A DNA stretch of 64,000 bases from Stomorhina lunata (lineage: Eukaryota; Arthropoda; Insecta; Diptera; Rhiniidae): the NCBI GenBank assembly GCA_933228675.1, contig OW121743.1, forward strand, positions 56,806,906 through 56,870,905, given 5' to 3'. The notes beneath the pieces were generated by a model. It did not search any database. It was not told where the DNA came from and saw only the letters and a list, made by a program, of their open reading frames with translations. Made by a program: the position numbers and the translations under genes. This document shows positions 13,743-27,129 of this stretch, piece by piece (positions within the stretch are counted from its first letter, which is position 1; each line of letters opens with the position of its first letter).

Positions 13743-15072
13743 GCTATCTCGAAAACGGCTCTAACGATTTTGATAAAATTTGGACAGTGGGTATCTTTTT
13801 TGATGTATAGGTCGAAGAAGAAGGGACTTTTGGAACTTTTACCTCTAAGAGGGTAAAAACGGGTAAAAAGGGGAAAAAATCGAAAACGCTATGTCTCCTA
13901 AAGTAATAGGTATAGAAACAAAATTAAAATTACGTTTGAAAATAAGCGGACAGGTGTTTGGTACTTTTTAGAAACTATGTCCGATAGGGGGTAAAAAAGG
14001 GTGAAAATAGTTTTTTTGACACCTTTTTAAACCACTCTTATATTTTAAACTAAAGAATATAGAAAGAAACTTGGTACTGCAATCAATAGATGTAAAAAAA
14101 AATTAAACACGTTTTTGGTACCTTTTTGCTTTTGGAGCCAAAATGGGTAAAAAAGGGATAAAATGATAACTTAACATCTCCAAAGTAATATGAATAGGAA
14201 CATTATACATTATGTTAAATGCGTTTTAAAAAAATGTACCGAATTCAATTGGCACCAAAAAAGTACCAAATATACATATGGAACTTTTAGAAATTAGGGA
14301 ATAAAAAGGGGGAAAAATTAGTATTATTTTAAACAAATGAATGTTTGTCTGTATGTATGTTCTTTATAGAATAGTAAACTGTGAATTTGATTGTGTTATG
14401 CTCTTTAGCGAAGATGTTGCGGATAAGCCGGCGAAGGTTTTAAAGTTGATAAGACTAATTTCCGACAGATGGCGCCACTGAAAATTACTAAAAATTAATT
14501 AAATCGTAAACTGTACATTTGATCATGCTATCATCTTTAGCAAAGTTGTAGCGCATGAGCCGACGAAGGCTTTTTAGTTGGTATGAATAATTTCCGACAG
14601 GTGGCGCTACAGAAACTTACTCAAAGTCAATTTAATCGTGATCTGTACATTTAATCATGCTATAATCTTCAGCAAAGTTGTTACGGATAAGCCGAAGAAG
14701 GTTTATGAATTGGAATAAGCAAAGTCCGACAGGTGGCGCCACAGAAAACTACTCAAAATGAATGAAATCGTAAACTGTGCATTTGATCAGACTATAATCT
14801 TTAGCAAAGTTGTTGCGCATGAGTCGACAGAGGTTTCTGTTGATATGAATAATTTCCAAAATTATTCAAAATGATTTAAACTGTAAACTATGCAAACTAT
14901 ATGTTGGTCGGACAAAATAAATCAAATAATTCAAAATTAACTGAATATTTCTACAATGTCTTTCCTCTAAATTTATTTTAGCACTTTATAATATAAAATA
15001 TGTAAAAACTTTAAAATTTTCCTCAAAATGCTTATTATAAAGCTCCGAGCAAGGCTCGGTCTACCAGGTACT
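13664..15072 (+). mobile_element. hairpin-ended non-autonomous element, copy 1 (5' end missing)
   Basis: Matches 49080-50630 from TCTTATATTCTTAAACGAGC onward. It contains a TA tract (13703-13736), the phrase GCTATCTCGAAAACGGCTCT, several lines of GGTAAAAAAGGG-like sequence, and four ~130-bp tandem units marked by GACAGGTGGCGC and CATGAGCCGACGAAGG (14360-14870). It ends with the hairpin CCGAGC/GCTCGG (15047-15061) and CTACCAGGTACT. The 5' terminal repeat present at 49039 is absent here. The terminal hairpin plus internal tandem units resemble Helentron-type non-autonomous elements, but I cannot confirm the superfamily. Confidence 0.55.
13703..13736. repeat. (TA)n microsatellite inside the hairpin-ended element
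   Basis: About 17 TA dinucleotides. The same position is occupied by TA tracts in the copies at 49122-49147 and 51808-51830, so the tract is part of the element. Confidence 0.9.
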
Positions 15073-15150
15073 CAACATAAAGCGAAGATTATCAACTGAA
15101 CAGAAACACACAAACATTTTTCAGTTTTATCATTTTTTTACTTCATTTAT
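15073..15150. other. short AT-rich joint
   Basis: No feature; it links the hairpin-ended element to minisatellite B. Confidence 0.4.
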
Positions 15151-15515
15151 TTATTTTTTATAGAAATATTTTTTGTATAGAAAAATTTTCTATAGAAATT
15201 TGTGTATATAGATAAATTTTCTTTAGAAACTTTTTTGTATAGAAACATTTTCTTTAGGAATTTTTTTATATGGAAAAAATTTCTTTAGAAATTTTTTTAT
15301 ATAGAAAAATTTTCTTTAGAAATTTTTCATATAGAAAAATTTCCTTTTGAAATTTTTTCATATAGAAAAATTTTCTTTAGAAATTTGTTCATATAGAAAA
15401 ATTTTCTATAAAAATTTTTCGTACAGAAAAATTTCCTATAGAAATGGTTTTCGTATAGAAAAATTTTATTTAGAAATTTTTTTATATAGAAAAATATTCT
15501 ATAGAAAAATTTTAT
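15150..15515. repeat. minisatellite array B (about 30-bp unit)
   Basis: About 12 degenerate units carrying TATAGAAAAATTTTCTTTAG and AAATTTTTTCATATAG variants. It is related to arrays A and C by its TATAGAAA core. The reading frame across 15347-15538 (FHIEKFSLEI-like) is a repeat translation. Confidence 0.8.
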
Positions 15516-16317
15516 TTTCTATGTCGTTATTTTCATAACGATTAAAATTTTTCGTAAACTGATTTTTTTTTTTTATTTTTTTACTGTTCAAAATACGATT
15601 AAAATCTTGTATGGGAAACGTACGCTTTGCTATTAATTTCATGACAAATTGTATCACATTTCCTTTCTTCAATTCAATGATTTTGAATAAAAACTCCATA
15701 AATCATTTCTCTGATTATCTATTTGCCCATTTATTCTGTATAATTTCTCTTATCACATAACTCTGTCAAAATGTTAGACAAACCCTTAAATTACTTTTTA
15801 CTTTCGGGAACTGGGAACATTTTAGAGAAAACTTTTTTATTTCATAATTTTTCACCCACTTAAACACGAGTTTTTAATTTTTCATTTACTTTGAAAAAAC
15901 ACACAAATTTTTGAATTATTGACACAAACCAACACTTTCGCTAGTAAAACAATGAAAAATTATGTCCTTTCTCTAAAAGACAAGAATTTACTGGTATTTG
16001 TCCTTTCAACCTTTTGCCTGTCCCCAAGTTTAAAACACAGAAACTCATAAAAATTCATGGCACACCGAAAGGAGTTACATAAAAGGGTTATTGGATGATG
16101 GCTTTTGAGAGCGGGGGAAATGACCAAAATCACAAAATACTAGAAAAATAAAAATAATAATAATAAAATGAGAACAATAAATTCCTATACTAAAATCCTG
16201 CTGAGATTTTATCTAATTTTTGTGGGGTATTTCTATTTACTCGCCACTTTTATTTTGTAAAGTCAAGTCATGATACTCTACTCGTAACATCGAAAACAAG
16301 ATAATACAAAAACAATT
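15516..16317. other. AT-rich region, no recognised gene
   Basis: A minus-strand frame at 15499-15699 has no recognisable domain. Nothing here recurs elsewhere in the window. Confidence 0.45.
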
Positions 16318-16978
16318 AAGGATGTTATATTCGGCTGTGCCGAATCTTATATACCCACCATCAAATTGTGTTAAATTTAAAATATGTGGACCAAATCGAA
16401 AAAAAATTTTACGCTAGTTGGTAGTATTGGTAAAATATTAAGGCTAAATTCGAATGCGGTAGCTTAATAGTTTAACATTTAAAAATATATGGGAGCTCTA
16501 GCTAAATGTAAACCGATTTTGCTCATTTTTAATGCACAACTTTCTCAAGATATCGAAACTACTTTTATACAATTTTGTGTCTGTAGCTCTTTTAGTTAAG
16601 GCGCTTTCGCGCTTTCATTTGACAGACGGACAGAAACACCCTTTCATTTTGGAATTTTGTGTTTCCGTTAAATTTGTATATGGGTCAAATGGTGACCGAT
16701 TCTAACAAAATTTTGCACACTGGCTGGCATTGACATAAGACTTCCTTATGCTAAATAGTCATATCTATTATGCTTTCAGATTCATTGGCATTTAAGTGGA
16801 ATTTAGGCTGTTTCTGTTTTTTTGTATGCGAGCTAAATGGCCAAATGTAACCTGATTTCGCCCAATTTCAATACCAGAATTTTCCAAAAAGTGAAAAATA
16901 CTTTTGCCAAAGTTGAGTGATCTACCACCTTTCAGTCTCTATCGTGACTACAACAGACGGACAGACAGACAAACAGAT
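16318..16978 (-). mobile_element. family X, copy 2, 3' part (inverted)
   Basis: It starts on the plus strand with the hairpin ATTCGGCTGTGCCGAAT, a perfect palindrome around TGT, and then ACCCACCATCAA, the mirror of the end of copy 1 at 7600-7640. It runs to GACGGACAGACAGACAAACAG (about 16957-16977), the mirror of the point where copy 1 enters its TCTG tract. The remaining 5' part of the element is found beyond array C at 20735-20858. Confidence 0.65.
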
Positions 16979-19900
16979 ATGAAAAAAAATTGATATGAAA
17001 AAATTTTCTATAGAAAAATTTTGATATGAAGAAATTTTCTGTATAGAAAAATTTTGATATGAAAAAATTTTCTATAGAAAAATTTTGATAAGAAAAGATT
17101 TTCTTCAGAAAAATTTTGATATGAAAAAATTTTCTATAGAAAAATTTTCTATAGAAAATATTTGATATGAAAAAAATTTCTTTACAAAAATTTTCTATAG
17201 AAAAATTTTGATACAAAAAGATTTTCTATAGAAAAATTTTGATATGAAAAAATTATTAATACAAAAATTTTGATATGAAAAAATTTTCTTTAGAAAAATT
17301 TTGATCTCAAAAACTTTTCTATAGAAAAATTTTTATATGAAAAAAATTCTATAGAAAAATTTAGGTATGAAAAAAATTGCTATAGAAAAATGTTGATAAA
17401 AAATCATTATAATCATGATATCAAAAAATTTTCCATACAATAATTTTGATATGAAAAAATTTTCTATAGAAAAATTTTGATATGAAAAAAATTTCTTTAC
17501 AAAAATTTTGATATCAAAAAATTTTCTATAGAAAAATTTTGATACAAAAAGATTTTCTATAGAAAAATTTTGTTATGAAAAAATTGTCTATAGAAAAATG
17601 TTGATATGAAATCATTATAATCATGATATCAAAAATTCTTTTATATAAAAATTTTCATATGAAAAAATTTTCTATAGAAAAATTTTGATATAAAAAAAAA
17701 TTCTTTACAAAAATTTTGATATCAACAAATTTTCTATCGAAAAATTTCGATACAAAAAGATTTTCTATAAAAAATTTTGATATGGAAAAATTGTCTATAG
17801 AAAAATTTTGATAAGAAAAAATTTTCTTCAGAAAAATTTTGATATGAAAAAATTTTCTTCAGAAAAATTTTGATATGAAAAAATTTTCTATAGAAAATAT
17901 TTGATATGAAAAAAATTTCTTTACAAAAATTTTCTATAGAAAAATTTTGATACAAAAAGATTTTCTATAGAAAAATTTTGATACAAAAAGATTTTCTATA
18001 GAAAAATTTTGAAATGAAAAAATTATTAATACAAAAATTTTGATATGAAAAAATTTTCTTTAGAAAAACTTTGATCTCAAAAACTTTTCTATAGAAAAAT
18101 TTTTATATGAAAAAAATTCTATAGAAAAATTTAGATATGAAAAAAATTTCTATAGAAAAATGTTGATAAAAAAACATTATAATCATGATATCAAAAAATC
18201 TTAAATACAATAATTTTGATATGAAAAAATTTTCTATAGAAAAATTTTGATATGAAAAAAATTTCTTTACAAAAATTTTGATATCAAAAAATTTTCTATA
18301 GAAAAATTTTGATACAAAAAGATTTTCTATAGAAAAATTTTGTTATGAAAAAATTGTCTATAGAAAAATGTTGATATGAAATCATTATAATCATGATATC
18401 AAAAATTTTTTTATATAAAAATTTTTTTATATAAAAATTTTCATATGAAAAAATTTTCTATAGAAAAATTTTGATATGAAAAAAAATTCTTTACAAAAAT
18501 TTTGATATCAACAAATTTTCTATCGAAAAATTTCGATACAAAAAGATTTTCTATAAAAAATTTTGATATGGAAAAATTGTCTATAGAAAAATTTTGATAA
18601 GAAAAAATTTTCTATAGAAAAATTTTGATATAAAAAAATTTTCTTCACAAAAATTTTGATATCAAAAAATTTCCTATAGAAAAATTTTGATATGAAAAAA
18701 AAATTCTATAGAAAAATTTTGATATGAAGTCATTGTAATCATGATATCAAAAAATTTTCTATAGCATAATTTTGATATGAAAAAATTTTCTATAGAAAAA
18801 TTTTGGTATGAAAAAATTATCTATAGAAACATTTTGATATGAAAAAATTTTCTTTAGAAAAACTTTGATATCAAAAACTTTTCTATAGAACATATTTATA
18901 TGAAAAAATTTTCTATAGAAAAATTTTGATATAAAAAAATTTCTATAGAAAATTTTTGATATAAAATCATTATAATCATGATATCAAAAAATTTTGCATA
19001 CAATAATTTTGATATAAAAAAAATTTTCTATAGAAAAATTTTGATATTAAAAAAATTTCTTTACAAAAATTTTGATACAAAAAGATTTTCTATAAAAAAT
19101 TTTGTTATAAAAAAATTGTCTATAGAAAAATATTGATATGAAACCATTATAATCATGAGATCAAAAAAATTTCTATATAAAAGTTTTCATATGAAAAAAA
19201 TTTCTATAGAAAAATTTTGATATGAAAATATTTTCTATAGAAAAATTTTGATATGAACAAATTTTCTTTAGAAAAATTTTGATATCAAAAAATTTCCTAC
19301 AGAAAAATTTTGATATGAACAAAAATTCTATATAAAAATTTTGATATGAAGTCATTATAATCATGATATCAAAAAATTTTCTATAGAATTACTTTGATAT
19401 AAAAAATTTTTCTATAGAAATATTTGGATATGAAAAAATTTTCTTTACAAAAATTTTGATTTCAAAAAATTTTCTTTAAGAAAATTTTGATATCAAAAAA
19501 TTTTCTACAGAAAAATTTTGATATAAAAAAATTTTCTATAGAAAAATTTTGATATGAAAAAAAATTCTATAGAAAAATTTTGATATGAAATCATTGTAAT
19601 CATGATATTAAAAAATATTCTATAGAATAGTTTTGATATAAAAAAATTTTCTATAGAATAAATTTGACATGAAAAATATTTCTTTAGAAAAATCTTGATA
19701 TGAAAAGATTTTCTATAAATAATTTTGATATAAAAAATTTTTCTATAGAAAAATTTTGATATGAAAAAATTTTCTTTACAAAAATTTTGGTTTCAAAAAA
19801 TTTTCTTTGGGAAAACTTTGATATCAAAAAATTTTCTACAGAAAAATTTTGATATGAAAAAGTTTTCTATAGAAAAATTTCGATATGAGAAAAAATGCTA

Positions 19901-20734
19901 TAAAAAAATTTTGATATGAAATCATTGTAATCATGATATTAAAAAAATTTTTATAGAATAATTTTGATATGAAAAAATTTTCTATAGAAAAAATTTGATA
20001 TGAAAAAGTTTTCTTTAGAAAAATTTTGATATGAAAAGATTTTCTATAAATAATTTTGATATAAACAATTTTTCTATAGAAAAATTATGATATGAAACAA
20101 TTTTCTATAGAAAAATTTTGATATGAAAAAAATTTCTTTACAAAAATTTTGATTTCAAAAAATTTTCTTTAGGAAAACTTTGATATCAAAAAATTTTCTA
20201 CAGAAAAATTTTGATATGAAAAAATTTTCACACGAAATCATTGTAATCATTATATTAAAAAATTTTCTATTGAATAATCTGATATGAAAAATTTTCTATA
20301 GAAAAAATTTGATATGAAAAAAATTTTCTTTACAAAAATTTTGATATCAAAAAATTTTCTATAGAAAAATTTTGATATGAAAAGATTTTCTATAAAAAAT
20401 GTTGATGTGAAAAAATTGTCTATAGGAAAATTTTGATGTGAAAAAATTTTCTATAGAAAACTTTTGATATGAAAAAATTTTCTTTAGAAAAATTTTGATA
20501 CCAAAATATTTTCTATAGAAAAAATTTTCTATAGAAAAATAGATATGAAAAAATTTTCTATAGAAAAATTTGGATATGAAAAATTTTTTATAGAAAAATT
20601 TTGATATGAAAAAATCTTGATATCAAAAATTTTTCTATAGAAAAATTTTGGTATAAAAAAATTGTTTTTAGAAAAAATTTTTTATCCAACAATTTTCTAT
20701 AGAAAAATTTTGATATGAAAAAATTTTCTTTTCT
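16979..20734. repeat. minisatellite array C (31-bp unit), inside family X copy 2
   Basis: About 120 units. The typical unit is AAAAAATTTTCTATAG, AAAAATTTT, GATATG. The 14-bp palindrome TTTTCTATAGAAAA is separated by the linker GATATGAAA or GATATCAAA. A variant unit containing TCATTATAATCATGATATC recurs at about 17402, 17610, 18173, 18381, 18727, 18966, 19144, 19351, 19589, 19920 and 20237, giving a loose higher-order structure. A block at about 17300-17640 recurs shifted by about 770 bp (GATCTCAAAAACTTTTC at 17303 and 18073). Minus-strand frames of the FFYRKFFHIKIF kind are repeat translations. Confidence 0.92.
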
Positions 20735-20858
20735 TTGAATTTCATAAGGATTCAGAATATATATCCCTTTTGTTTTTTTTTTTTAGCAAATATCAAGAAA
20801 ATTACAAACGGAATGACAATCTCAATATACCTCCCATTCTTTTTGATGGTGGGTATAA
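20735..20858 (-). mobile_element. family X, copy 2, 5' part (inverted)
   Basis: Contains ATAAGGATTCAGAATATATA, TACAAACGGAATGACAATC and CTTTTTGATGGTGGGTAT, the mirror of 5805-5930 in copy 1. Together with 16318-16978 it brackets array C. The sequence of copy 1 just before its TCTG tract (AAGACTATTGAGCGATG) is missing here. Confidence 0.65.
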
Positions 20859-21985
20859 AAAAAGGTAAAATAATTTTTCATTTCATTTAGAAAATGTTTT
20901 AAATTAATTTATAGCATTTTCTAGCCACTTCACAAAAGGCAAATTGTACTTCCATCCATTGGTCCATCCGCCTGTCTGTCCATCCTTCCATTTGTCCCTG
21001 TGTGTTCTTATTGGGGGCAAGTAAACAAAATCTGTGTTTATATTTGAATCCTTTAAAATGAAAATTTGTGGTTTTATTGAAAATACTTGAGAGATAATGA
21101 AGAAATGCTAGTGTTCTTATTGTTCACACTGAGAATCGTATCGTATCATGTCGTATTTGTAAATTGAACATTTATTTATATTTACCATAAAATGAAATTC
21201 GAGGACAATTTTATAGCATCTTCTCCGTTTACGTGGTGGCTTACATTGCAATTGCTGAAATATAAGATGATGATGTGTTCAATAATGTATGAACTCTGCA
21301 TTGAAAGGTGGTGGTGGTATAAGTGGCTGAATCTACATACATATATAAATTGTATATCCTAAATGTAAATCTGCGTACATGTTCTCTTAAATATTCTTCC
21401 ATGTCAATTATATGTCAAATTTATACCCTTTTATTTGACATTATTACCCTTTTATTTGACATTAACGCAGTAACGCAGTTGACCCAATTGATGTCAATAT
21501 ATTATTTACTAGTCATTACAATTAAATGTAACACACATTTTCATATATCAAACATTATAATACGACATTCCATGAGTCAGTCATTTATGCTGATAGTCAG
21601 TCAGTCACTCACTCATTCATTCATTCATTCATTCAATCATTCATTTATTCAGTCCTGCTCTTTAACACTTAACAGTTGATATGTAAGAATTTTGCATTAA
21701 AATTAAGATTGACTTTGTAATGGAATGAAAATCATTTAATGTCATTTGATTTTCAAATTTACATGAATTTCATCCTTAAATACTTAATAGGAAAGTGTGT
21801 GTGTGTATGTGTTTGTTCCTGCAAATATCCTTTTAAATTGGGAATAATGACAAAATTCTTGTGTAAGAGAATTTGTGAAATTGTAAAAGAGGATATTTAA
21901 ATGAAAATTAAATGACAATTTAAGTTGAAAGGTTAAAGTTCAAATTATCCTTAAACAAATTTTTTAAATTAAAAATAATTCTTAA
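20859..21985. other. spacer with small ATTC/AGTC repeats
   Basis: An imperfect run of CAGT, CACT and CATT tetramers spans about 21594-21650. The frame at 21323-21679 includes this run and shows no domain, so it is not called. No other feature is seen. Confidence 0.5.
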
Positions 21986-24900
21986 GTCTTATTAAAAAAA
22001 ATCTACAGAAAATTTTTCTATATGAAAAATTTTTCATACAAAATTTTTTTTATTTGAAAATATTTCAGCAGATAATTTTTCTATATGAAAAAATTTTGAT
22101 TGAAAAGTTTTCTATATAATATAAGACATAAATTTAAAAAAAATAGTCGATATTATAGAAAAATTGTCTATAAAAAATTTTTCTATATCAAAAAATTCTT
22201 TAAAAAATTATTTCAATATGAAAATATTTCTATAGAAATAAAAACATTTCTAAAAAAAAATTTCTATATAAAAATATTCTATAAAAAATTATTTTGCTAT
22301 ATGAAAAAATTTCTATAGCTAATTTTTTTATATGAAAACATTTTTAAAGAATATTTTTCTATATAAAAAAATTTCTATGCGAAAAAAAATTCTTTAAAAA
22401 ATATTTCTATATAAAAAAAAATTTTACAGAAAATTTTTCTATATGAAAAATATCCATAGAAAATTTTTCTATATGAAAAAATTTCTTCAGAAAATTTTTC
22501 TATACAAAAACATTTCTATAAAAAATTTTTCTATATAAAAACATTTCTAAAGGAAATTTTTCTTTATAAAAATATTTCTATAGAATATTTTTCGATATGA
22601 AAAAATTTCTCTAGAAAATTCTTCTTTATTAAAAAATTTCTATAGAAAATTTTTCTTTATTAAAAAATTTCTATAAAAAATTTTTCTTTATGAAAAAATT
22701 TATATCGAAAATTTTTCTTTATGAAAAAATTTCTCTATAAAACTTTTCTTTATGAAAAAATTTCTCTAGAAAACTTTTCTGTATGAAAAAATTTCTATAG
22801 AAAATTTTTCTTTATGAAAAAATTTCTATAGAATATTTTTCTTTATGAAAAAATTTCTAAAAAAAATTTTTCTTTATGAAAAAATTTCTATAGAAAATTT
22901 TTCTTTATGAAAAAATTTCTATAGAAAATTTTTCTTTATGAAAAAATTTCTATAGAAAATTTTTCTTTATGAAAAAATTTCTATAGAAAATTTTTCTTTA
23001 TGAAAAAATTTCTATAGAAAATTTTTCTTTATGAAAAAATTTCTATAGAAAATTTTTCTTTATGAAAAAATTTCTATAGAAAATTTTTCTTTATGAAAAA
23101 ATTTCTATAGAAAATTTTTCTTTATGAAAAAATTTCTATAGAAAATTTTTCTTTATGAAAAAATTTCTATAGAAAATTTTTCTTTATGAAAAAATTTCTA
23201 TAGAAAATTTTTCTTTATGAACAAATTTCTATAGAAAATTTTTCTTTATGAACAAATTTCTCTAGAAAACTTTTCTTTATGAAAAAATTTCTCTAGAAAA
23301 CTTTTCTTTATGAAATAATTTCTATAGAAATTTTTTCTTTATGAAAAAATTTCTATAGAAAATTTTTCTTTATGAAAAAATTTCTATAGAAAATTTTTCT
23401 TTATGAACAAATTTCTATAGAAAATTTTTCTTTATGAAAACATTTCTCTATAAAACTTTTCTTTATAAAAAAATTTCTATAGAAAATTTTGCTTTATGAA
23501 AAAATTTCTATAGAAAATTTTTCTTTATGAAAAAATTTCTACAGAAAATTTTTCTTTATGAAAAAATTTCTATAGAAAATTTTTCTTTATGAGAAAATTT
23601 CTATCGAAAATTTTTCTTTATGAAAAAATTTCTCTAGAAAACTTTTCTTTATGAAAAAATTTCTCTAGAAAACTTTTCTGTATGAAAAAATTTCTATAGA
23701 AAATTTTTCTTTAAGAAAAAATCTCTATAGAAAATTTTTCTTTATGTAAAAATTTCTATAGAAAATTTTTCTTTATAGAAAATTTTTCTTTATGAAAAAA
23801 TTTCTATAGAAAACTTTTCTTTATGAAAAATTTCTATAGAAAATTTTTCTTTATGAAAAAATTTCTATAGAAAATTTTTCTTTATGAAAAAATTTCTCTA
23901 GAAAACTTTTCTTTATGAAAAAATTTCAATAGAAAATTTTTCTTTATGAAAAAATTTCTATAGAAAATTTTTTTTTTTATGAAAAAATTTCTATAGAAAA
24001 TTTTTATTTATAGAAAATTTTTCTTTATGAAAAAATTTCTATAGAAAATTTTTCTTTATGAAAAATTTCTATAGAAAATTTTTCTTTATGAAAAATTTCT
24101 ATAGAAAATTTTTCTTTATGAAAAAATTTCTATAGAAAACTTTTCTTTATGAAAAAATTTCTATAGAAAATTTTTCTTTATGAAAAAATTTCTATAGAAA
24201 ATTTTTCTTTATGAAAAAATTTCTATAGAAAATTTTTCTTTATGAAAAAATTTCTCTAGAAAACTTTTCTTTATGAAAAAATTTCTGTAGAAAATTTTTT
24301 TTTGTGAAAAAATTTCTATAAAAAATTTTTTTTTATGACAAAATTTCTATAGAAAATTTTTATTTATAAAAAACATTTCTATAGAAATTTTTTTATAAAG
24401 AAAAATTTTCTACTTAAATTTTTTCTTTAAGAAAAAATTTTTATAGAAAATTTTTCTTTATGAAATAAAAATTTGTCTTTATAAAAAAATTTCTATAGAA
24501 AATTTTTCTTTATGAAAAAATTTCTATAGAAAATTTTTCTTTATGAAAAAATTTCTATAGAAAATATTTTCTTTATGAAAAAATTTCTATAGAAAACTTT
24601 TCTTTATGAAAAAATTTCTATAGAAAATTTTTCTTTATGAAAAAATTTCTATAGAAAATTTTTCTTTATGAAAAAATTTCTATAGAAAATTTTTCTTTAT
24701 GAAAAAATTTCTCTAGAAAACTTTTCTTTATGAAAAAATTTCTGTAGAAAATTTTTTTTTGTGAAAAAATTTCTATAAAAAATTTTTTTTTATGACAAAA
24801 TTTCTATAGAAAATTTTTATTTATAAAAAACATTTCTATAGAAATTTTTTTATAAAGAAAAATTTTCTACTTAAATTTTTTCTTTAAGAAAAAATTTTTA

Positions 24901-25240
24901 TAGAAAATTTTTCTTTATGAAATAAAAATTTGTCTTTATAAAAAAATTTCTATAGAAAATTTTTCTTTATGAAAAAATTTCTATAGAAAATTTTTCTTTA
25001 TGAAAAAATTTCTATAGAAAATTTTTCTTTATGAAAAAATTTCTATAGAAAATTTTTCAATGTGAAAAAATTTCTATAGAAATTTTTTCTTCATGAATAA
25101 ATTTCTATAAATAGTTTTTCTTTATGAACAAATTTCTATGGAAAATTTTTCTTTATGAAAAAATTTCTATAGATAATTTTTCTTTATAAGAAAATTTCTA
25201 TAGAAAATTTTTTTATATGAAAAAATTTTTTATAGAATTT
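21986..25240. repeat. minisatellite array D, first block (31-bp unit)
   Basis: About 105 units. The typical unit is AAAAAATTTCTATAG, AAAATTTTTC, TTTATG. Homogeneity is highest at about 22860-23220; the left edge (21986-22600) is degenerate. Common variants are CTCTAGAAAACTTTTC and ACAAATTTC. A ~460-bp segment (about 24250-24490) is repeated at about 24710-24950, both carrying TATTTATAAAAAACATTTC and AAGAAAAATTTTCTACTT. Confidence 0.92.
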
Positions 25241-25485
25241 TTTTTTGTACTTACAAATTCCTTTTTTGTTTAGTTAAAAAAAAATATTGTTAACTGTAAG
25301 TGAATTTTCTTAATAATGAGAGTTTCTTTATTTATTTCTTATTCATAAAGTCCATTAACAATCTCACGCTTGTGTCGAAAGCAATTTATAAACCGATAAA
25401 AATTTTGTAAGAAAAATCCACGATAATTGATTAAACTTGCCCTTTCACCACAATTTTGTAAAAATTTAAAACTTCCTTTTTCTTT
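25241..25485. repeat. non-array spacer, duplicated (first copy)
   Basis: This unique-looking AT-rich sequence includes ACAATCTCACGCTTGTGTCG and CACGATAATTGATTAAACTT. It is repeated almost exactly at 27130-27372, so it marks one end of a duplicated array-plus-spacer block. Confidence 0.85.
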
Positions 25486-27129
25486 ATGAAAAATTTTCTA
25501 TAGAAAATTTTTCTTTATGAACAAATTTCTCTAGAAAACTTTTCTTTATGAAAACATTTCTCTATAAAACTTTTCTTTATAAAAAAATTTCTATAGAAAA
25601 TTTTGCTTTATGAAAAAATTTCTATAGAAAATTTTTCTTTATGAAAAAATTTCTATAGAAAATTTTTTTAGATGAAAAATGTTCTATAGAAAGTTTTTCT
25701 TTATGAAAAAATTTCTATAGAAAACTTCTCTTTATGAAAAAATTTATATAGAAAATGTTTCTTTATGAAAAAATTTCTATAGAAAATTTTTCTTTATGAA
25801 AAAATTTCTACAGAAAATTTTTCTTTATGAAAAAATTTCTATAGAAAATTTTTCTTTATGAGAAAATTTCTATCGAAAATTTTTCTTTATGAAAAAATTT
25901 CTCTAGAAAACTTTTCTTTATGAAAAAATTTCTCTAGAAAACTTTTCTGTATGAAAAAATTTCTATAGAAAATTTTTCTTTATGAAAAAATTTCTATAGA
26001 AAATTTTTCTTTATGAAAAAATTTCTATAGAAAATTTTTCTTTATAGAAAATTTTTCTTTATGAAAAAATTTCTATAGAAAATTTTTCTTTATGAAAAAT
26101 TTCTATAGAAAATTTTTCTTTATGAAAAAATTTCTATAGAAAATTTTTCTTTATGAAAAAATTTCTATAGAAAACTTCTCTTTATGAAAAAATTTCTATA
26201 GAAAATTTTTCTTTATGAAAAAATTTCTATAGAAAATTTTTCTTTATGAAAAAATTTCTCTAGAAAACTTTTCTTTATGAAAAAATTTCTATAGAAAATT
26301 TTTCTTTATGAAAAAATTTCTATAGAAAATTTTTTTTATGAAAAAATTTCTATAGAAAATTTTTATTTATAGAAAATTTTTCTTTATGAAAAAATTTCTA
26401 TAGAAAATTTTTCTTTATGAAAAATTTCTATAGAAAATTTTTCTTTATGAAAAAATTTCTATAGAAAACTTTTCTTTATGAAAAAATTTCTGTAGAAAAT
26501 TTTTCTTTATGAAAAAATTTCTATAGAAAATTTTTCTTTATGAAAAAATTTCTATAGAAAATTTTTCTTTATGAAAAAATTTCTCTAGAAAACTTTTCTT
26601 TATGAAAAAATTTCTGTAGAAAATTTTTTTTTTATGAAAATTTTTTTTATGAAAAAATTTCTATAGAAAATTTTTATTTATAAAAAACATTTCTATAGAA
26701 ATTTTTTTATAAAGAAAAATTTTCTACTTAAATTTTTTCTTTAAGAAAAAATTTTTATAGAAAATTTTTCTTTATGAAATAAAAATTTGTCTTTATAAAA
26801 AAATTTCTATAGAAAATTTTTCTTTATGAAAAAATTTCTATAGAAAATTTTTCTTTATGAAAAAATTTCTATAGAAAATTTTTCTTTATGAAAAAATTTC
26901 TATAGAAAATTTTTCAATGTGAAAAAATTTCTATAGAAAATTTTTCAATGTGAAAAAATTTCTATAGAAAATTTTTCTTCATGAATAAATTTTTATAAAT
27001 AGTTTTTCTTTATGAACAAATTTCTATGGAAAATTTTTCTTTATGAAAAAATTTCTATAGATAATTTTTCTTTATAAGAAAATTTCTATAGAAAATTTTT
27101 TTATATGAAAAAATTTTTTATAGATTTTT
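25486..27129. repeat. minisatellite array D, second block
   Basis: Same 31-bp unit family as 21986-25240, with the same rare variants in the same order (TTTGCTTTATG, CTCTAGAAAACTTTTCTGT, TATTTATAAAAAACATTTC, then CAATGTG and CTTCATGAATAAA units). This is a segmental duplication of about 1.85-1.9 kb, not independent growth. Confidence 0.9.

Noticed and set aside
13664..15072. Coding potential in the GGTAAAAAAGGG region of the hairpin-ended element
   Set aside because: Frames are short, broken, and differ between the three copies.
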